Notes: generated by a model from the letters alone, not told the origin. A DNA stretch of 64,000 nucleotides from DAOSCP01 sp035379625 (GCA_035379625.1 DAOSVM010000007.1:25476-89475); one strand, 5' to 3'; counted from the first letter of the stretch, positions 52,388 through 61,669 are shown. Made by a program: numbers and translations.

Positions 52388-54484
52388 ATGTTGTACGAAG
52401 ATAGTGTATACTCTGTTGAAACTGAACTAGGTGGCAAAAAATTAATACTAGAAACTGGTAAATATGCTAGACAAGCTAATGGCGCCGTGATGGCTACGTA
52501 TGGTGAAACGATGGTTTTAGTTACAGCAGTATGCGCAAAAGAACCAAAAGAAGATATAGATTTTTTTCCGTTGACTGTAGAATATAGAGAAAAACCTTCA
52601 GCAGCTGGAAAAATTCCAGGTGGCTTCTTAAAAAGAGAAGGTAAACCAAGCGATAAAGAAATTCTCAGTGCAAGACTTATCGATAGACCAATTAGACCAC
52701 TCTTCCCAGATAACTTTAGAAATGAAACTCAAATTGTTGCAACTGTTTTTTCTTACGATAATGAAGTAGATCCAGACGTTATTGGTGCAGTTGCAGCTTC
52801 TGCAGCTTTACATATTTCGAATATTCCATTCCTAGAACCTATTGGTGAAGTTAGAGTTGGGAAAATTAATGGGCAATTGGTTATAAATCCTACACAAAAA
52901 CAAATAGAAGAATGCGATCTTGAATTGGTTGTTGCAGGTACAGAATCTTCAATTATGATGGTTGAAGGTGAAGCTAATGAAGTCAGCGAAGCAGAACTCC
53001 TTGAAGCTCTAAAATTTGCTCATGAAGAAATCAAAAGGTTAGTACAACTTCAAAAAGAATTAAGAGAAAAATGTGGAAAAACTAAATTACAAGTTCCAGA
53101 AGCAGTAATAAATGAAGAGTTTATGAATGATGTCATTAATTTTGCTAAACCAAAAATGGCAGAATTAGTGGCAACAGTAATGGGTAAAGAAGAAAGGAAT
53201 TTAGCAAATTCTAATTTAGTAAAAGAAACTGTTGAGTATTTTCAAGAGAAATATCCTGAAAGTGAGAAATTAATAAAAAATATATTGCATGATCTCGAAA
53301 AAGATTTAATGCGTAAGAGAATATTGGAAACAGGTTTGAGATTGGATGGTAGAAAAACTACAGAAATTAGACCTATTAAAATTGAATTAGGTGTTTTGCA
53401 TAGAGCTCATGGTTCTGCATTGTTTACTAGAGGTGAAACTCAATCATTAACAACATTAACTTTGGGTTCTACAAGAGATGTTCAGATCATTGATGGTTTA
53501 GATGAAGAATATCAAAAAACATTTATTTTACACTACAATTTCCCACCTTTCAGTGTTGGTGAAGTAGGAAGAATGACTGGTGTCGGTAGACGTGAAATTG
53601 GACATGGCAATTTAGCTGAAAGATCATTAAAAAGAATGGTCCCATCTATTGAACAATTCCCTTATGTTGTAAGATTAACATCTGATATATTAGAATCCAA
53701 TGGTTCATCTTCTATGGCTACAGTTTGTGCAGGTTCATTAGCCTTAATGGAAGGTGGCGTTCCAGTAAAAGATGCGGTTGCTGGTATTGCTATGGGATTA
53801 ATTACCGAAGATAACAAATACTCAATTCTTTCTGATATATTAGGCAATGAAGATCATCTTGGTGATATGGATTTCAAAGTAGCTGGTACTGCTAAAGGTA
53901 TTACTGGATTCCAGATGGATATAAAAATTCAAGGTATATCTTTTGAAATACTTGAAAAAGCGTTAGAGCAAGCTAAACAAGGAAGACTCCATATTTTGAA
54001 TATAATGAAACAAGCCATTTCAGAGCCAAGAAAACAATTATCTAAATATGCACCTGCAATTAAAGTTATTCAAGTTCCGGTTGAAGCTATCGGTGCTATT
54101 ATTGGGCCAGGTGGAAAAAATATTCAAAATATACAAAGAATGTATAAAACTGAAATTTCTATAGATGAAGTTGGTAATTGCTATATTATGGGACAAGATC
54201 ATGAATTATTAGATAAATGTACAAAACATTTGAATTTAATCGTTTATGGTCCAACCGTTGGCGATATATATGAAGGAAAAATAACAAAAATTATTGATTC
54301 TGGTGCATTTGTCGAATTATTGCCTGGCATAGAGGGATATTTACACATTTCACAAATTGCTCATAAAAAAGTTAATAAAGTAGCTGATGAACTTAAAGAA
54401 GGTGAAATAGTTAAAGTTCGTATAGAAAAATATGAAAATGGTAAAATCAATTTGTCTAGAAAAGCTTTGATAGAAAAAAAATAA
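52388..54484 (+). CDS. pnp: Polyribonucleotide nucleotidyltransferase (PNPase)
   Basis: PNPase degrades RNA from the 3' end by phosphorolysis. The 698-residue protein has two RNase PH-like domains (FFPLTVEYREKPSAAGKIPGGFLKREGKPSDKEILSARLIDRPIRPLFP in the first; LEVLHRAHGSALFTRGETQ-like and GMGGRREIGHGNLAERSL-like blocks in the second), a KH domain (IIGPGGKNIQNIQRMY) and a C-terminal S1 domain (GDIYEGKITKIIDSGAFVELLPGIEGYLHISQIA). It is complete and ends with a terminator. Confidence 0.97.
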   Translation: MLYEDSVYSVETELGGKKLILETGKYARQANGAVMATYGETMVLVTAVCAKEPKEDIDFFPLTVEYREKPSAAGKIPGGFLKREGKPSDKEILSARLIDRPIRPLFPDNFRNETQIVATVFSYDNEVDPDVIGAVAASAALHISNIPFLEPIGEVRVGKINGQLVINPTQKQIEECDLELVVAGTESSIMMVEGEANEVSEAELLEALKFAHEEIKRLVQLQKELREKCGKTKLQVPEAVINEEFMNDVINFAKPKMAELVATVMGKEERNLANSNLVKETVEYFQEKYPESEKLIKNILHDLEKDLMRKRILETGLRLDGRKTTEIRPIKIELGVLHRAHGSALFTRGETQSLTTLTLGSTRDVQIIDGLDEEYQKTFILHYNFPPFSVGEVGRMTGVGRREIGHGNLAERSLKRMVPSIEQFPYVVRLTSDILESNGSSSMATVCAGSLALMEGGVPVKDAVAGIAMGLITEDNKYSILSDILGNEDHLGDMDFKVAGTAKGITGFQMDIKIQGISFEILEKALEQAKQGRLHILNIMKQAISEPRKQLSKYAPAIKVIQVPVEAIGAIIGPGGKNIQNIQRMYKTEISIDEVGNCYIMGQDHELLDKCTKHLNLIVYGPTVGDIYEGKITKIIDSGAFVELLPGIEGYLHISQIAHKKVNKVADELKEGEIVKVRIEKYENGKINLSRKALIEKK

Positions 54485-54492
54485 AGAAATAA

Positions 54493-54525
54493 AATGATTG
54501 CATAAATATGCAATCATTTTTTATT
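54493..54525 (+). terminator. Terminator after pnp, directly before dusB
   Basis: AATGATTGCAT (54493-54503) pairs perfectly with ATGCAATCATT (54508-54518) around an AAAT loop, followed by TTTTATTTT. The dusB ATG is at 54528, only two bases after the T-run. Confidence 0.8.
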
Positions 54526-54527
54526 TT

Positions 54528-55556
54528 ATGATAAACATCAACGGAACAAATATTGAGCTCATACTTGCGCCAATGGCAGAGATAACTGATGCTCCATTTA
54601 GGATAATTAATAAATTATATGGAGCTGATCTTGTTTTTACACAAATGGTAAGCGCTAGGGGAATAGCTAATAAACACTTCGATACTCTACGGTATGCTGT
54701 TTTTAATAAGGATGAAAAACCAATCGGTATACAACTTTTAGCTGAGAATATTGAATTTATTGACGATGCTATATCTGAAATAAAAAAATTAAAACCTGAT
54801 GTAATTGATTTAAACGCAAGTTGCCCGGCGAATGATATTTGTAATAAAGGGCTCGGGGCTAAGTTATTAGAATATCCCGATAAATTGTATAAATTACTTG
54901 ATAAAATCATAATAACTTCAAAAAGTATACCTGTATCGGTTAAATTAAGACTTGGCTACGAAAATATAAAAATATTTGAAATATTAGATACAATTAAGGA
55001 TTTACCACTAAAATTTATTACTATACATGCAAGGAAAAAATCAGATTTTTATTCAGGTATACCTTATTATGATATTGTAAAAAAAGTGAAAGATAATTAT
55101 GATTTTAAAATTGTTTTTAATGGGTCGTGTTTTAGCTTAGATGATTATATAACAATAAAAGATAAAACTAATGCTGATGCTGTAATGATTGCTCGAGGTG
55201 CTTTAGGAAATCCATTTATTTTTAAACAAATTAAATCTTATATCGAAAAACAACCATTTTACTTTTATGATAAATATGATATTTTAAATGCTGTAAAATT
55301 GCATGCTGAATTAATATATAAGGAATATGGCCCGATAAATTTTGCAAAAATGTTAAGAAAATATTTATGTTGGTATTTTATGTATTTTGAAAATTTTGAT
55401 AAATTTGTAAATGAAATTTATAAAATTGATGACTATAAATTAATGGTAGATTTTTTGGAAAGTTTTGTAAAAAATAACAGTTATTTGCCAAATTCCGAAG
55501 AATCATTAAAAAATAAAAATAAATTTCAAGAAAGAGTGTTGTTTTGGTTATCATAG
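54528..55556 (+). CDS. dusB: tRNA-dihydrouridine synthase (DusB-like)
   Basis: Dus enzymes reduce specific uridines in tRNA to dihydrouridine with FMN. The 342-residue protein has the FMN barrel with LAPMAEITDAPFR, VFTQMVSARGI, QLLAENIEFI, the catalytic Cys in DLNASCPANDICNKGLGAKLLE, SVKLRLGYE, ITIHARKKSDFYSG, and MIARGALGNPFIFKQI. I start at the ATG at 54528 (MININGTNIEL): a TTG at 54498 would start inside the terminator stem of pnp. rng follows after 7 bases. DusB and DusC/DusA subfamilies cannot be fully separated here. Confidence 0.88.
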   Translation: MININGTNIELILAPMAEITDAPFRIINKLYGADLVFTQMVSARGIANKHFDTLRYAVFNKDEKPIGIQLLAENIEFIDDAISEIKKLKPDVIDLNASCPANDICNKGLGAKLLEYPDKLYKLLDKIIITSKSIPVSVKLRLGYENIKIFEILDTIKDLPLKFITIHARKKSDFYSGIPYYDIVKKVKDNYDFKIVFNGSCFSLDDYITIKDKTNADAVMIARGALGNPFIFKQIKSYIEKQPFYFYDKYDILNAVKLHAELIYKEYGPINFAKMLRKYLCWYFMYFENFDKFVNEIYKIDDYKLMVDFLESFVKNNSYLPNSEESLKNKNKFQERVLFWLS

Positions 55557-55563
55557 GTGATAA

Positions 55564-57135
55564 ATGAATAAACAAATTATTATTAATGCAACATCAAGTC
55601 AAACTAGAATAGCTTTTCTGGATAATAATAAATTAGTTGATATTTTTATAGAATTGCCAGAAGATAAAAAATTAGTTGGAAATATATATTTAGGTAAAGT
55701 TGGGAAAATATTCCCTGGTATTAATGCTGCTTTTGTTAATATAGGTATGAAAAACGATGCTTTTTTGCATTTTTCTGATATTGCAAGACAAACCGAAGAG
55801 TTATCTAAAATTGCGGATGATTACGATGACATTGACGATTTTGATGAAATTGAAGAACATGATAATGTGCCTAGTAAAAATCAACTTTCTGGATTAAAAT
55901 TAAAAGCAAATAATAGTGGTATTCATTTAACAAAAAATCAAGAAATTATTGTACAAATTATAAAAGAACCTATAGGAAATAAGGGAGTTAGAATAACCAC
56001 TGGAATATCAATTCCAGGTAGATTTTGTGTTTTATTGCCATTTAATAGAAGAATTGGTGTTTCTAAAAAAATTACTGATAGAGAAGAACGAAGAAGATTA
56101 CGAAGCATCGCAAGAAAAATATTGCCACGTGACTGCGGATTGATAATACGAACTAATTCTGAACATCAAACTGAAGAAGCACTACAAGATGATTTAAAGC
56201 TTTTATTAAAAACTTGGGATAGTATTCAAAGGAAAGCAAAATCAAGTGAACCACCTGCACTTTTATATAAAGATTTGGATACTACAATTTCAACAATTAG
56301 AGATTTATTTAACGATGAAATAAATAAAATTATAGTTGACGATAAAAAAGTGTATAATGAAATTATTGATTATTTGAACCTTGTACAGCCAGAGAAGGCC
56401 AATAAAGTTGAACTATATAAAGAAAATACTCCAATTTTTGAAAGATACGGTGTAGAACAGCAAGTAAAAAAATATTTAGGCAGAAAAGTACCGTTACAAA
56501 GTGGTGGATATTTGATTATTGAACACACTGAAGCTATGACTGTTATAGATGTAAATAGTGGTACATATGTACAACATAAAGATCAAGAGGAAAATTCATT
56601 AAAAATTAATTTGCAAGCAGCGAATGAAATTGCTAGACAATTAAGACTTAGGGATATTGGTGGGTTAATAGTTATTGATTTTATTGATGTTAGGGAAGAA
56701 AAAAATAAACAACTAATATTTGAAGAAATGCTAAAAGCTTTTGAAAATGATAGAGCAAAAGTACACATTTTACCTATGACTGAATTTGCTTTAATTCAAA
56801 TGACAAGACAAAGAATTAGATCAAATTATTTACAAATGACTAGTGAAATATGTGAATGTTGCGGTGGTACTGGAATTGTTACAGAAAAGACATCATATCT
56901 TTATGAGTTAGAGAAAGAAATTAATACAATAAAAAATGAAACAAAATACCGTAGCTTATTGATAAAAATTCATCCGTACTATTATGAAAAATTAACAAAT
57001 GGGGGTATATTTTCGCCTATTTTTAAATTGCAAATTAAATATTTAATGTATATAAAATTGGAAATAGATGAAAAATTAAGGCCGGGAAATTTCAAAATAT
57101 TTTCATTGAAAGATAATAAGGTTTTATTAAAATGA
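55564..57135 (+). CDS. rng: Ribonuclease E/G family protein (Rng)
   Basis: RNase E/G cleaves single-stranded AU-rich RNA and matures rRNA. The 523-residue protein has an S1 domain (GNIYLGKVGKIFPGINAAFVNIGMKNDAFLHFSDI), an acidic insertion, the RNase H-like and catalytic region with IIEHTEAMTVIDVNSGTYV and GGLIVIDFIDVREEKNK, and the zinc-link CECCGGTG near residue 435. No C-terminal scaffold is present, so it is of RNase G type. It is convergent with the minus-strand gene at 57164 and shares a terminator with it. Confidence 0.92.
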   Translation: MNKQIIINATSSQTRIAFLDNNKLVDIFIELPEDKKLVGNIYLGKVGKIFPGINAAFVNIGMKNDAFLHFSDIARQTEELSKIADDYDDIDDFDEIEEHDNVPSKNQLSGLKLKANNSGIHLTKNQEIIVQIIKEPIGNKGVRITTGISIPGRFCVLLPFNRRIGVSKKITDREERRRLRSIARKILPRDCGLIIRTNSEHQTEEALQDDLKLLLKTWDSIQRKAKSSEPPALLYKDLDTTISTIRDLFNDEINKIIVDDKKVYNEIIDYLNLVQPEKANKVELYKENTPIFERYGVEQQVKKYLGRKVPLQSGGYLIIEHTEAMTVIDVNSGTYVQHKDQEENSLKINLQAANEIARQLRLRDIGGLIVIDFIDVREEKNKQLIFEEMLKAFENDRAKVHILPMTEFALIQMTRQRIRSNYLQMTSEICECCGGTGIVTEKTSYLYELEKEINTIKNETKYRSLLIKIHPYYYEKLTNGGIFSPIFKLQIKYLMYIKLEIDEKLRPGNFKIFSLKDNKVLLK

Positions 57136-57162
57136 AAAAGGAATGTTTTAACATTCCTTTTT
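57135..57162. terminator. Bidirectional terminator between rng and the gene at 57164
   Basis: AAAAAGGAATG (57135-57145) pairs with CATTCCTTTTT (57152-57162). The A-run on one side and T-run on the other let it serve both converging transcripts. Confidence 0.8.
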
Positions 57163-57163
57163 T

Positions 57164-57889
57164 TTATTCTACTTGATTTAAAGATATTTTAAGATTTAAT
57201 TGATTCGAAAATGAATGTTTATAATCGATTACATTCCATTTAACACGTTCAGGTTTGAGAACAACACCTTCAGATGGTTCGCCTTTCATTAAGTGTTTTA
57301 ATTTAGCCAAGTTAATTGCTAAACTGACGATTTCATTTAGGATTTTATAAAATTTACCATCATCAAGTTGTAAAAGCTCTTTTATATCTTCTTCGTTAAA
57401 TTGTATACCTGCAACATATTTGCCTTTTTGTGTTAAAGTTTCAAACACATTTCGAGCGATTTTTCTTACATATTCGATAATATCTTCTTTTTGAGTTGTT
57501 TGCTCAGTTGATATCGTTTCATTAGAGCTACTATTGAACTCAATATTGAGCATGTATTTGTTAATCTCTTCATCAATTTTTTGTGAAAAATTAAAACTTA
57601 ACTGTAATGAAATATTTTTTTCAGAGAAATTATAAGAACCTTTTGCTGTTAATTTTTCAAAACTACTTGATGTAAAAACTAAATTGAAATTTACAGCTGT
57701 TTGATCAATTTTTGCATCAGAAAGATTTAATTCTAACAAAGATGATTTTAAATAATCTTGAATTTCTTTATTTTTATCAGCTTTGAAGTTTTGTTGTTCA
57801 ATTTCTAAATTATGTTCTTTAGTATTTTTATTAATTGAACCATAATTTACAGGTGGAAGGTTATCCACGCTATTTATATTTCCAATCAT
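57164..57889 (-). CDS. Uncharacterised protein, 241 residues
   Basis: I do not recognise the family. The protein is hydrophilic with no signal or membrane segment. The N-terminal 40 residues are Asn/Glu/Lys-rich and probably disordered, the middle has alternating strands (NFNLVFTSSSFEKLTAKGSYNFSEKNISLQLSFNFSQ) and the C-terminal third is helical (EDIIEYVRKIARNVFETLTQKG, IVSLAINLAKLKHLM). The pattern recalls flagellin-like or FlgN/DUF5610-type proteins but no motif settles it. I start at ATG 57889 (MIGNINS); an in-frame GTG five codons upstream is possible. It lies behind a DUF6263-like lipoprotein gene. Confidence 0.65.
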   Translation of the reverse strand: MIGNINSVDNLPPVNYGSINKNTKEHNLEIEQQNFKADKNKEIQDYLKSSLLELNLSDAKIDQTAVNFNLVFTSSSFEKLTAKGSYNFSEKNISLQLSFNFSQKIDEEINKYMLNIEFNSSSNETISTEQTTQKEDIIEYVRKIARNVFETLTQKGKYVAGIQFNEEDIKELLQLDDGKFYKILNEIVSLAINLAKLKHLMKGEPSEGVVLKPERVKWNVIDYKHSFSNQLNLKISLNQVE

Positions 57890-57937
57890 GGTTACACCGC
57901 ACACTTTTTTCTATTATCGAATTTTATTTAAAAAAGT

Positions 57938-58969
57938 TTAATTTTCAATTCCTAAAAATTCGATAATATTTGAACTTTTTGCATTTGTTGATCTTACTTG
58001 GAATTTACCGCCTTTAGGTAATAAAGAAACACTATTATATGTTGACATATTTGAAATTGATTTTTGTACACAGCCTTTTGTCAAATTAAAATAAGTTGTA
58101 CTTGTACCTTGAATATTGGGTTTATCAAATCTAAATTCATTTCCATTTTCAATAATTTTATCTTTACCTGTTATTTTATTTAATAGAGTTGCTTCATAAA
58201 CAAGCAATTTATCATCATTTAGTTTTTCGAAGGATTTAGCTTTATAGTTTATGAAAGTTGTAATATCAAAAGTACCAGCTTTGGCTTGGTTTACCACTTG
58301 CCAAGTAGTATCAATACCAATATTTTTATTTGGGAGAGGTTTAAAAATTTGGCTGACCATTTGAGAAATTTGCATTTTTAATGAATTAGCAGAATAGTTG
58401 ATAAATTCAGCTTTTTTATCGTTAGGTATTTGGTTGCCAATATATTCTAGCAATTTGTTTACTAATTTGTCCATTTTTGTAATTTCAAGGAGTTCACCAT
58501 TATTTCTAATCCTAACACCGAAACTATTATTAACCATAGCTAAATAGTTGCCGAATTGTTCTTTTTTATTTGCATCTTTGTCACTATCAAAAGTTATGGT
58601 TTGTTTGCCATCGCTCATGGAAATTTTTAAGTGGTTAATTGTAGAATTTAAATCAAAAGAACCGTCGCTATCAACGTTAAGGACTTCGAAAGTAATTTTT
58701 AAGACCTGTTTTCGGAATAAATTTTGATTTATAGTTGTATCAGCTTTCAAAGTTTCTTTATTATCTTCGGATGTTGAGAGTAGGAATACATATTTTTTAC
58801 CTTTTTGCAGATTATATTTTAAATTTACAGTTCCTTGCGCGTTTACATCTTTTTCAGTTTGCAGTGGTTTGTCATCAGGTTCAGTCTTTAATTTAGAAGC
58901 ATCTTCTTTTGATTTGCAGGAAACTAAAATAAATGATAGAGAGATGAGAAGAAAAAATAATTTTTTCAT
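57938..58969 (-). CDS. Lipoprotein of DUF6263 type
   Basis: The 343-residue protein has a lipoprotein signal (MKKLFFLLISLSFILVSC) and a beta-rich exported domain. The pattern NLKYNLQKGKKYVFLLSTSED, QVLKITFEVLNVDSDGSFDL-like strands, FDSDKD, a mid-domain IRNNGELLEITKMDKLVNKLLEYI, and FKPLPNKNIGIDTTWQVVN resembles the DUF6263 family of Bacteroidota lipoproteins. The function is unknown. It begins 17 bases after the ftsY stop. Confidence 0.7.
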   Translation of the reverse strand: MKKLFFLLISLSFILVSCKSKEDASKLKTEPDDKPLQTEKDVNAQGTVNLKYNLQKGKKYVFLLSTSEDNKETLKADTTINQNLFRKQVLKITFEVLNVDSDGSFDLNSTINHLKISMSDGKQTITFDSDKDANKKEQFGNYLAMVNNSFGVRIRNNGELLEITKMDKLVNKLLEYIGNQIPNDKKAEFINYSANSLKMQISQMVSQIFKPLPNKNIGIDTTWQVVNQAKAGTFDITTFINYKAKSFEKLNDDKLLVYEATLLNKITGKDKIIENGNEFRFDKPNIQGTSTTYFNLTKGCVQKSISNMSTYNSVSLLPKGGKFQVRSTNAKSSNIIEFLGIEN

Positions 58970-58986
58970 GTGAATTATCCTTTTTA

Positions 58987-59922
58987 TTAATTTTTAAATA
59001 AAGCTTCAACAAAATTTTCTGGCTCAAAATCTTGGAGGTCATCAATACCTTCACCAACGCCGATATATCTAACTGGAATTTTGTGTTTTTGACTAATATT
59101 GAAAATAGAACCACCTTTTGCAGTTCCATCCAATTTAGTTACAACAAGACCAGTTAAATCGGTATATTTTTTGAATTCTTGAGCTTGCATGTTAGCATTT
59201 TGTCCTGTAGTTGCATCAACAACAAGCCAAATTTCATTAGGTGCGTAATCAATTAATTTTTGCATAGTGCGTTTAATTTTTTTCAATTCTTCCATTAAAT
59301 TAATTTTTGTATGCAATCTTCCAGCGGTATCAATTAGTACAATGTCAATTTTGTTATCAATTGCGTATTGTAGAGTATCGAATACAACAGCTGATGGGTC
59401 GCTTCCTTGAGATTTTTGAACTATTTCAACATTAGCACGTTTAGCCCAAATTTCTAATTGGTCATTCGCAGCGGCTCTGAAAGTATCAGCTGAGCCTATA
59501 ACAACTGAGTATCCGGCTTCTTTAAAGTTATTTGCCAATTTTCCGATAGTAGTAGTTTTGCCGACACCATTTACGCCGACAACCATTATTACGAATGGTT
59601 TATATTTATCAATAGATGTTTTATAATCATAATAGTTTTCTTTTAATACATTGGTTAAATTTAGTTTAAGCAATTCTAAAATATTAGGCATTTCTCTATT
59701 ATCGGAATGTTTCAATTCTTTACGGACATTATTGATAAAATTTTCTGCTATTTCGTAGCCAATATCAGATGTAATGAGAATTTCTTCAATTTGTTCAAGT
59801 GTTTCTTCATCTAATACGGCTTTTCCTGTTACTATTTCAGTGATTGAATCTACTATTTTATTTTTTGTTTTTTTAAGGCCGTCTTTTACTTTATTGAAGT
59901 TGAAATTACTGAAAAATCCCAT
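58987..59922 (-). CDS. ftsY: Signal recognition particle receptor FtsY
   Basis: FtsY is the membrane receptor for the signal recognition particle and an SRP-type GTPase. The 311-residue protein is the short form without an acidic A domain: a helical N domain, then the G domain with GVNGVGKTTTIGKLA, GSADTFRAAANDQLE, SDPSAVVFD, VLIDTAGRLHTKINLMEEL, and LTKLDGTAKGG-like VTKLDGTAKGGSIFN. It overlaps pgsA by 1 base at its start. Confidence 0.95.
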   Translation of the reverse strand: MGFFSNFNFNKVKDGLKKTKNKIVDSITEIVTGKAVLDEETLEQIEEILITSDIGYEIAENFINNVRKELKHSDNREMPNILELLKLNLTNVLKENYYDYKTSIDKYKPFVIMVVGVNGVGKTTTIGKLANNFKEAGYSVVIGSADTFRAAANDQLEIWAKRANVEIVQKSQGSDPSAVVFDTLQYAIDNKIDIVLIDTAGRLHTKINLMEELKKIKRTMQKLIDYAPNEIWLVVDATTGQNANMQAQEFKKYTDLTGLVVTKLDGTAKGGSIFNISQKHKIPVRYIGVGEGIDDLQDFEPENFVEALFKN

Positions 59923-60491
59923 TATTGATTGTTCTCCTTATTTGTGTAAACTTCGATAGCGCGGTATGTGTAGACAAGTAAAGATAAAATTATAAAAACA
60001 AAACTCAAGATTTCAAAAAATTTTGGATTTAAATCTGTAAAAATTAAAATTACAAAATAGAAAGAAAGTATATTTATTGTTAATTTTCCAAGAAAATTAG
60101 ATGGTAAAACATATTTTATTTTCTTGGTAACAAAATATCCACCTATGAAAATAATTAAATCCCTTAAAATAAGCGCAATAAGCATATAAAAAGGTAATTT
60201 TTCAACTTGGTACAAAGCAATTGTAACTATAAATAACGACACTTTATCGGCTAGTGGGTCAAGAATTTTACCTAATTCTGTAATTTGGTTTAATTTTCTT
60301 GCAAGTATTCCATCCAAATAGTCAGTAATTATAATTAAGATAACGATTGTTAATGAAAAATAGTTAAATTTATCATTGGTTGGCGTTAAAATTACACTAA
60401 AATAAAGTGGTATAGCAAGGAAAAGTCGTAATAAACTTACTATATTTGGTAAAAGTAAAAAATCTTTTTTATTGATATTTAATATTTTCAT
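59922..60491 (-). CDS. pgsA: CDP-alcohol phosphatidyltransferase (PgsA-like)
   Basis: The 189-residue membrane protein makes phosphatidylglycerophosphate or a related lipid from CDP-diacylglycerol. The catalytic motif is complete: DYLDGILARKLNQITELGKILDPLADK, that is DG-x2-AR-x8-G-x3-D-x3-D. It has about six membrane segments. The head-group substrate is not certain from the motif alone, but size and N-terminus (LLPNIVSLLRLFLAIPLYF) fit PgsA. It is 1 base into the start of ftsY. Confidence 0.85.
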   Translation of the reverse strand: MKILNINKKDFLLLPNIVSLLRLFLAIPLYFSVILTPTNDKFNYFSLTIVILIIITDYLDGILARKLNQITELGKILDPLADKVSLFIVTIALYQVEKLPFYMLIALILRDLIIFIGGYFVTKKIKYVLPSNFLGKLTINILSFYFVILIFTDLNPKFFEILSFVFIILSLLVYTYRAIEVYTNKENNQ

Positions 60492-60899
60492 AAAATTGCT
60501 ATAAGTGATTATAATTTAATTTTTAAATATAATACATTTTTGTATAAAAATTGCAACTTTAATAAATATTTATAGATAAAATATAAATGATAGTTTTTAT
60601 GATTGAAGATTTGTTATGAGTTAAATTTTAGGATGTTTGTTTGTAATGGTCTATTATTTTAATATAGCTTTATATTTACGGTAATAAATGCATATTAAAA
60701 AAAATTTTATCAATTATTTTAATATTAAACTATAAAACTGATATATTTATTAAATATAATATAAAATAAAAATATAATTAATTTTAATAAGTTATATTAA
60801 AAATATACTTTTGTAATGCTATTTTATTATTAATATTTTGTTTTAATTAAAATCAATTTGATAGATTCTTATATTTTTTAACAATTTTTTGAGGTTTAA
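60492..60899. other. AT-rich intergenic region, no feature recognised
   Basis: This 408-base gap separates the divergent pgsA and nitroreductase genes. It is extremely AT-rich, with several TATATT-like hexamers but no convincing -35/-10 pair, ORF, hairpin with T-run, or repeat-element end. A GAGG ribosome-binding site for the nitroreductase lies at about 60891. Confidence 0.6.
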
Positions 60900-61400
60900 A
60901 TGAATGCAATTTTTACAAGAAGAAGCATTAGGAAATATAAGGAAGGAAAAATTTCTCAAGAATTAATGAGGAAAATTCTTTATGCGGGGATGTGTGCTCC
61001 TTCGGCGGGTAATGAACGACCTTGGCATTTTATTGTTATTGATAATAGAGATATATTGAATAGAATTGCGGATTTCCATCCATATGCAAAAATGTTAACG
61101 AATGCAGCTGCTGCTATTATTGTATGTGGAGATTTAAGATTAGAAAAGCATAAAGGTTTTTGGGTGCAGGATTGTTCTGCTGCCACTGAAAATATTTTAA
61201 TAGAAATTGAAGAGTTAGGTCTTGGAGGAGTTTGGGTTGGTGTATATCCTATGCAAGAAAGAGTTGAGGCTATTCAAAAATTATTTAGTCTTGATGATAA
61301 TATTATTCCTTTATCCATTGTATCGATTGGATATCCCGATGTAAAGCCAGAACAGATAGATAGATATACTGAAGATAGAGTTCATTTTAATAAATGGTAA
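60900..61400 (+). CDS. Nitroreductase-family flavoprotein
   Basis: The 166-residue protein has the FMN nitroreductase pattern: RRSIRKYKEGKIS, the flavin-binding CAPSAGNERPWHFIVI, AAAAIIVCGD, and WVQDCSAATENILIEIEELGLGGVWVGVYP. It is a short single-domain form that probably uses NAD(P)H to reduce nitro compounds or quinones, or acts in cofactor metabolism. It stands alone, with AT-rich regions on both sides and a repeat-element fragment downstream. Confidence 0.9.
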   Translation: MNAIFTRRSIRKYKEGKISQELMRKILYAGMCAPSAGNERPWHFIVIDNRDILNRIADFHPYAKMLTNAAAAIIVCGDLRLEKHKGFWVQDCSAATENILIEIEELGLGGVWVGVYPMQERVEAIQKLFSLDDNIIPLSIVSIGYPDVKPEQIDRYTEDRVHFNKW

Positions 61401-61544
61401 AAGTTTTTATTATATTTTTTTGATTATTGTATATTTTTATGATATAAATGTTTTATAAAGTTAATTTATGATATATGTTGTGGATATGAAATTAGTTAGA
61501 TTTATTTTGTTTAATGGAATATTCACGTAATAAGGAAAATATTT

Positions 61545-61597
61545 TTGGGCGTAAGCCCGCCTGCGTAAGCAGGCTATGCTTACACTGTCCGAGCTAA
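61545..61597. repeat. Half copy of the inverted-repeat element
   Basis: The end GCTTACACTGTCCGAGCTAA (61578-61597) matches the right end of copy 1 (GCTTATACTGTCTGAGCTAA) with two changes. It is preceded by a GCCTGC hairpin (61559-61574) in place of GCCCGTGCGCC, and by the shared TTTTTGGG-GTAAGCCCGCC boundary. No partner end was found on either side within the 1.1 kb searched, so this is a solo end or a remnant. Confidence 0.6.
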
Positions 61598-61653
61598 AAA
61601 AAATTTTATTATTTTAAATAAAAGTTATATTTTAATTTCTTATTTATTTTTTT

Positions 61654-61664
61654 GGGGGGGGGGG
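61654..61664 (+). repeat. G11 homopolymer in the ribosome-binding position of the symporter
   Basis: Eleven consecutive G in a genome of about 28% GC, five bases before the ATG at 61670 and right after a T-run. It is the only purine-rich segment in front of the start, so it must serve as the ribosome-binding site. Confidence 0.8.
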
Positions 61665-61669
61665 ATTTT

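Noticed and set aside
52069..54484. rpsO-pnp as two unrelated transcripts because of the hairpin between them.
   Set aside because: The order is conserved and only 23 bases follow the hairpin, so partial readthrough is the simpler reading.
54498..55556. dusB start at the TTG at 54498.
   Set aside because: It falls inside the pnp terminator stem; the ATG at 54528 gives the family N-terminus.
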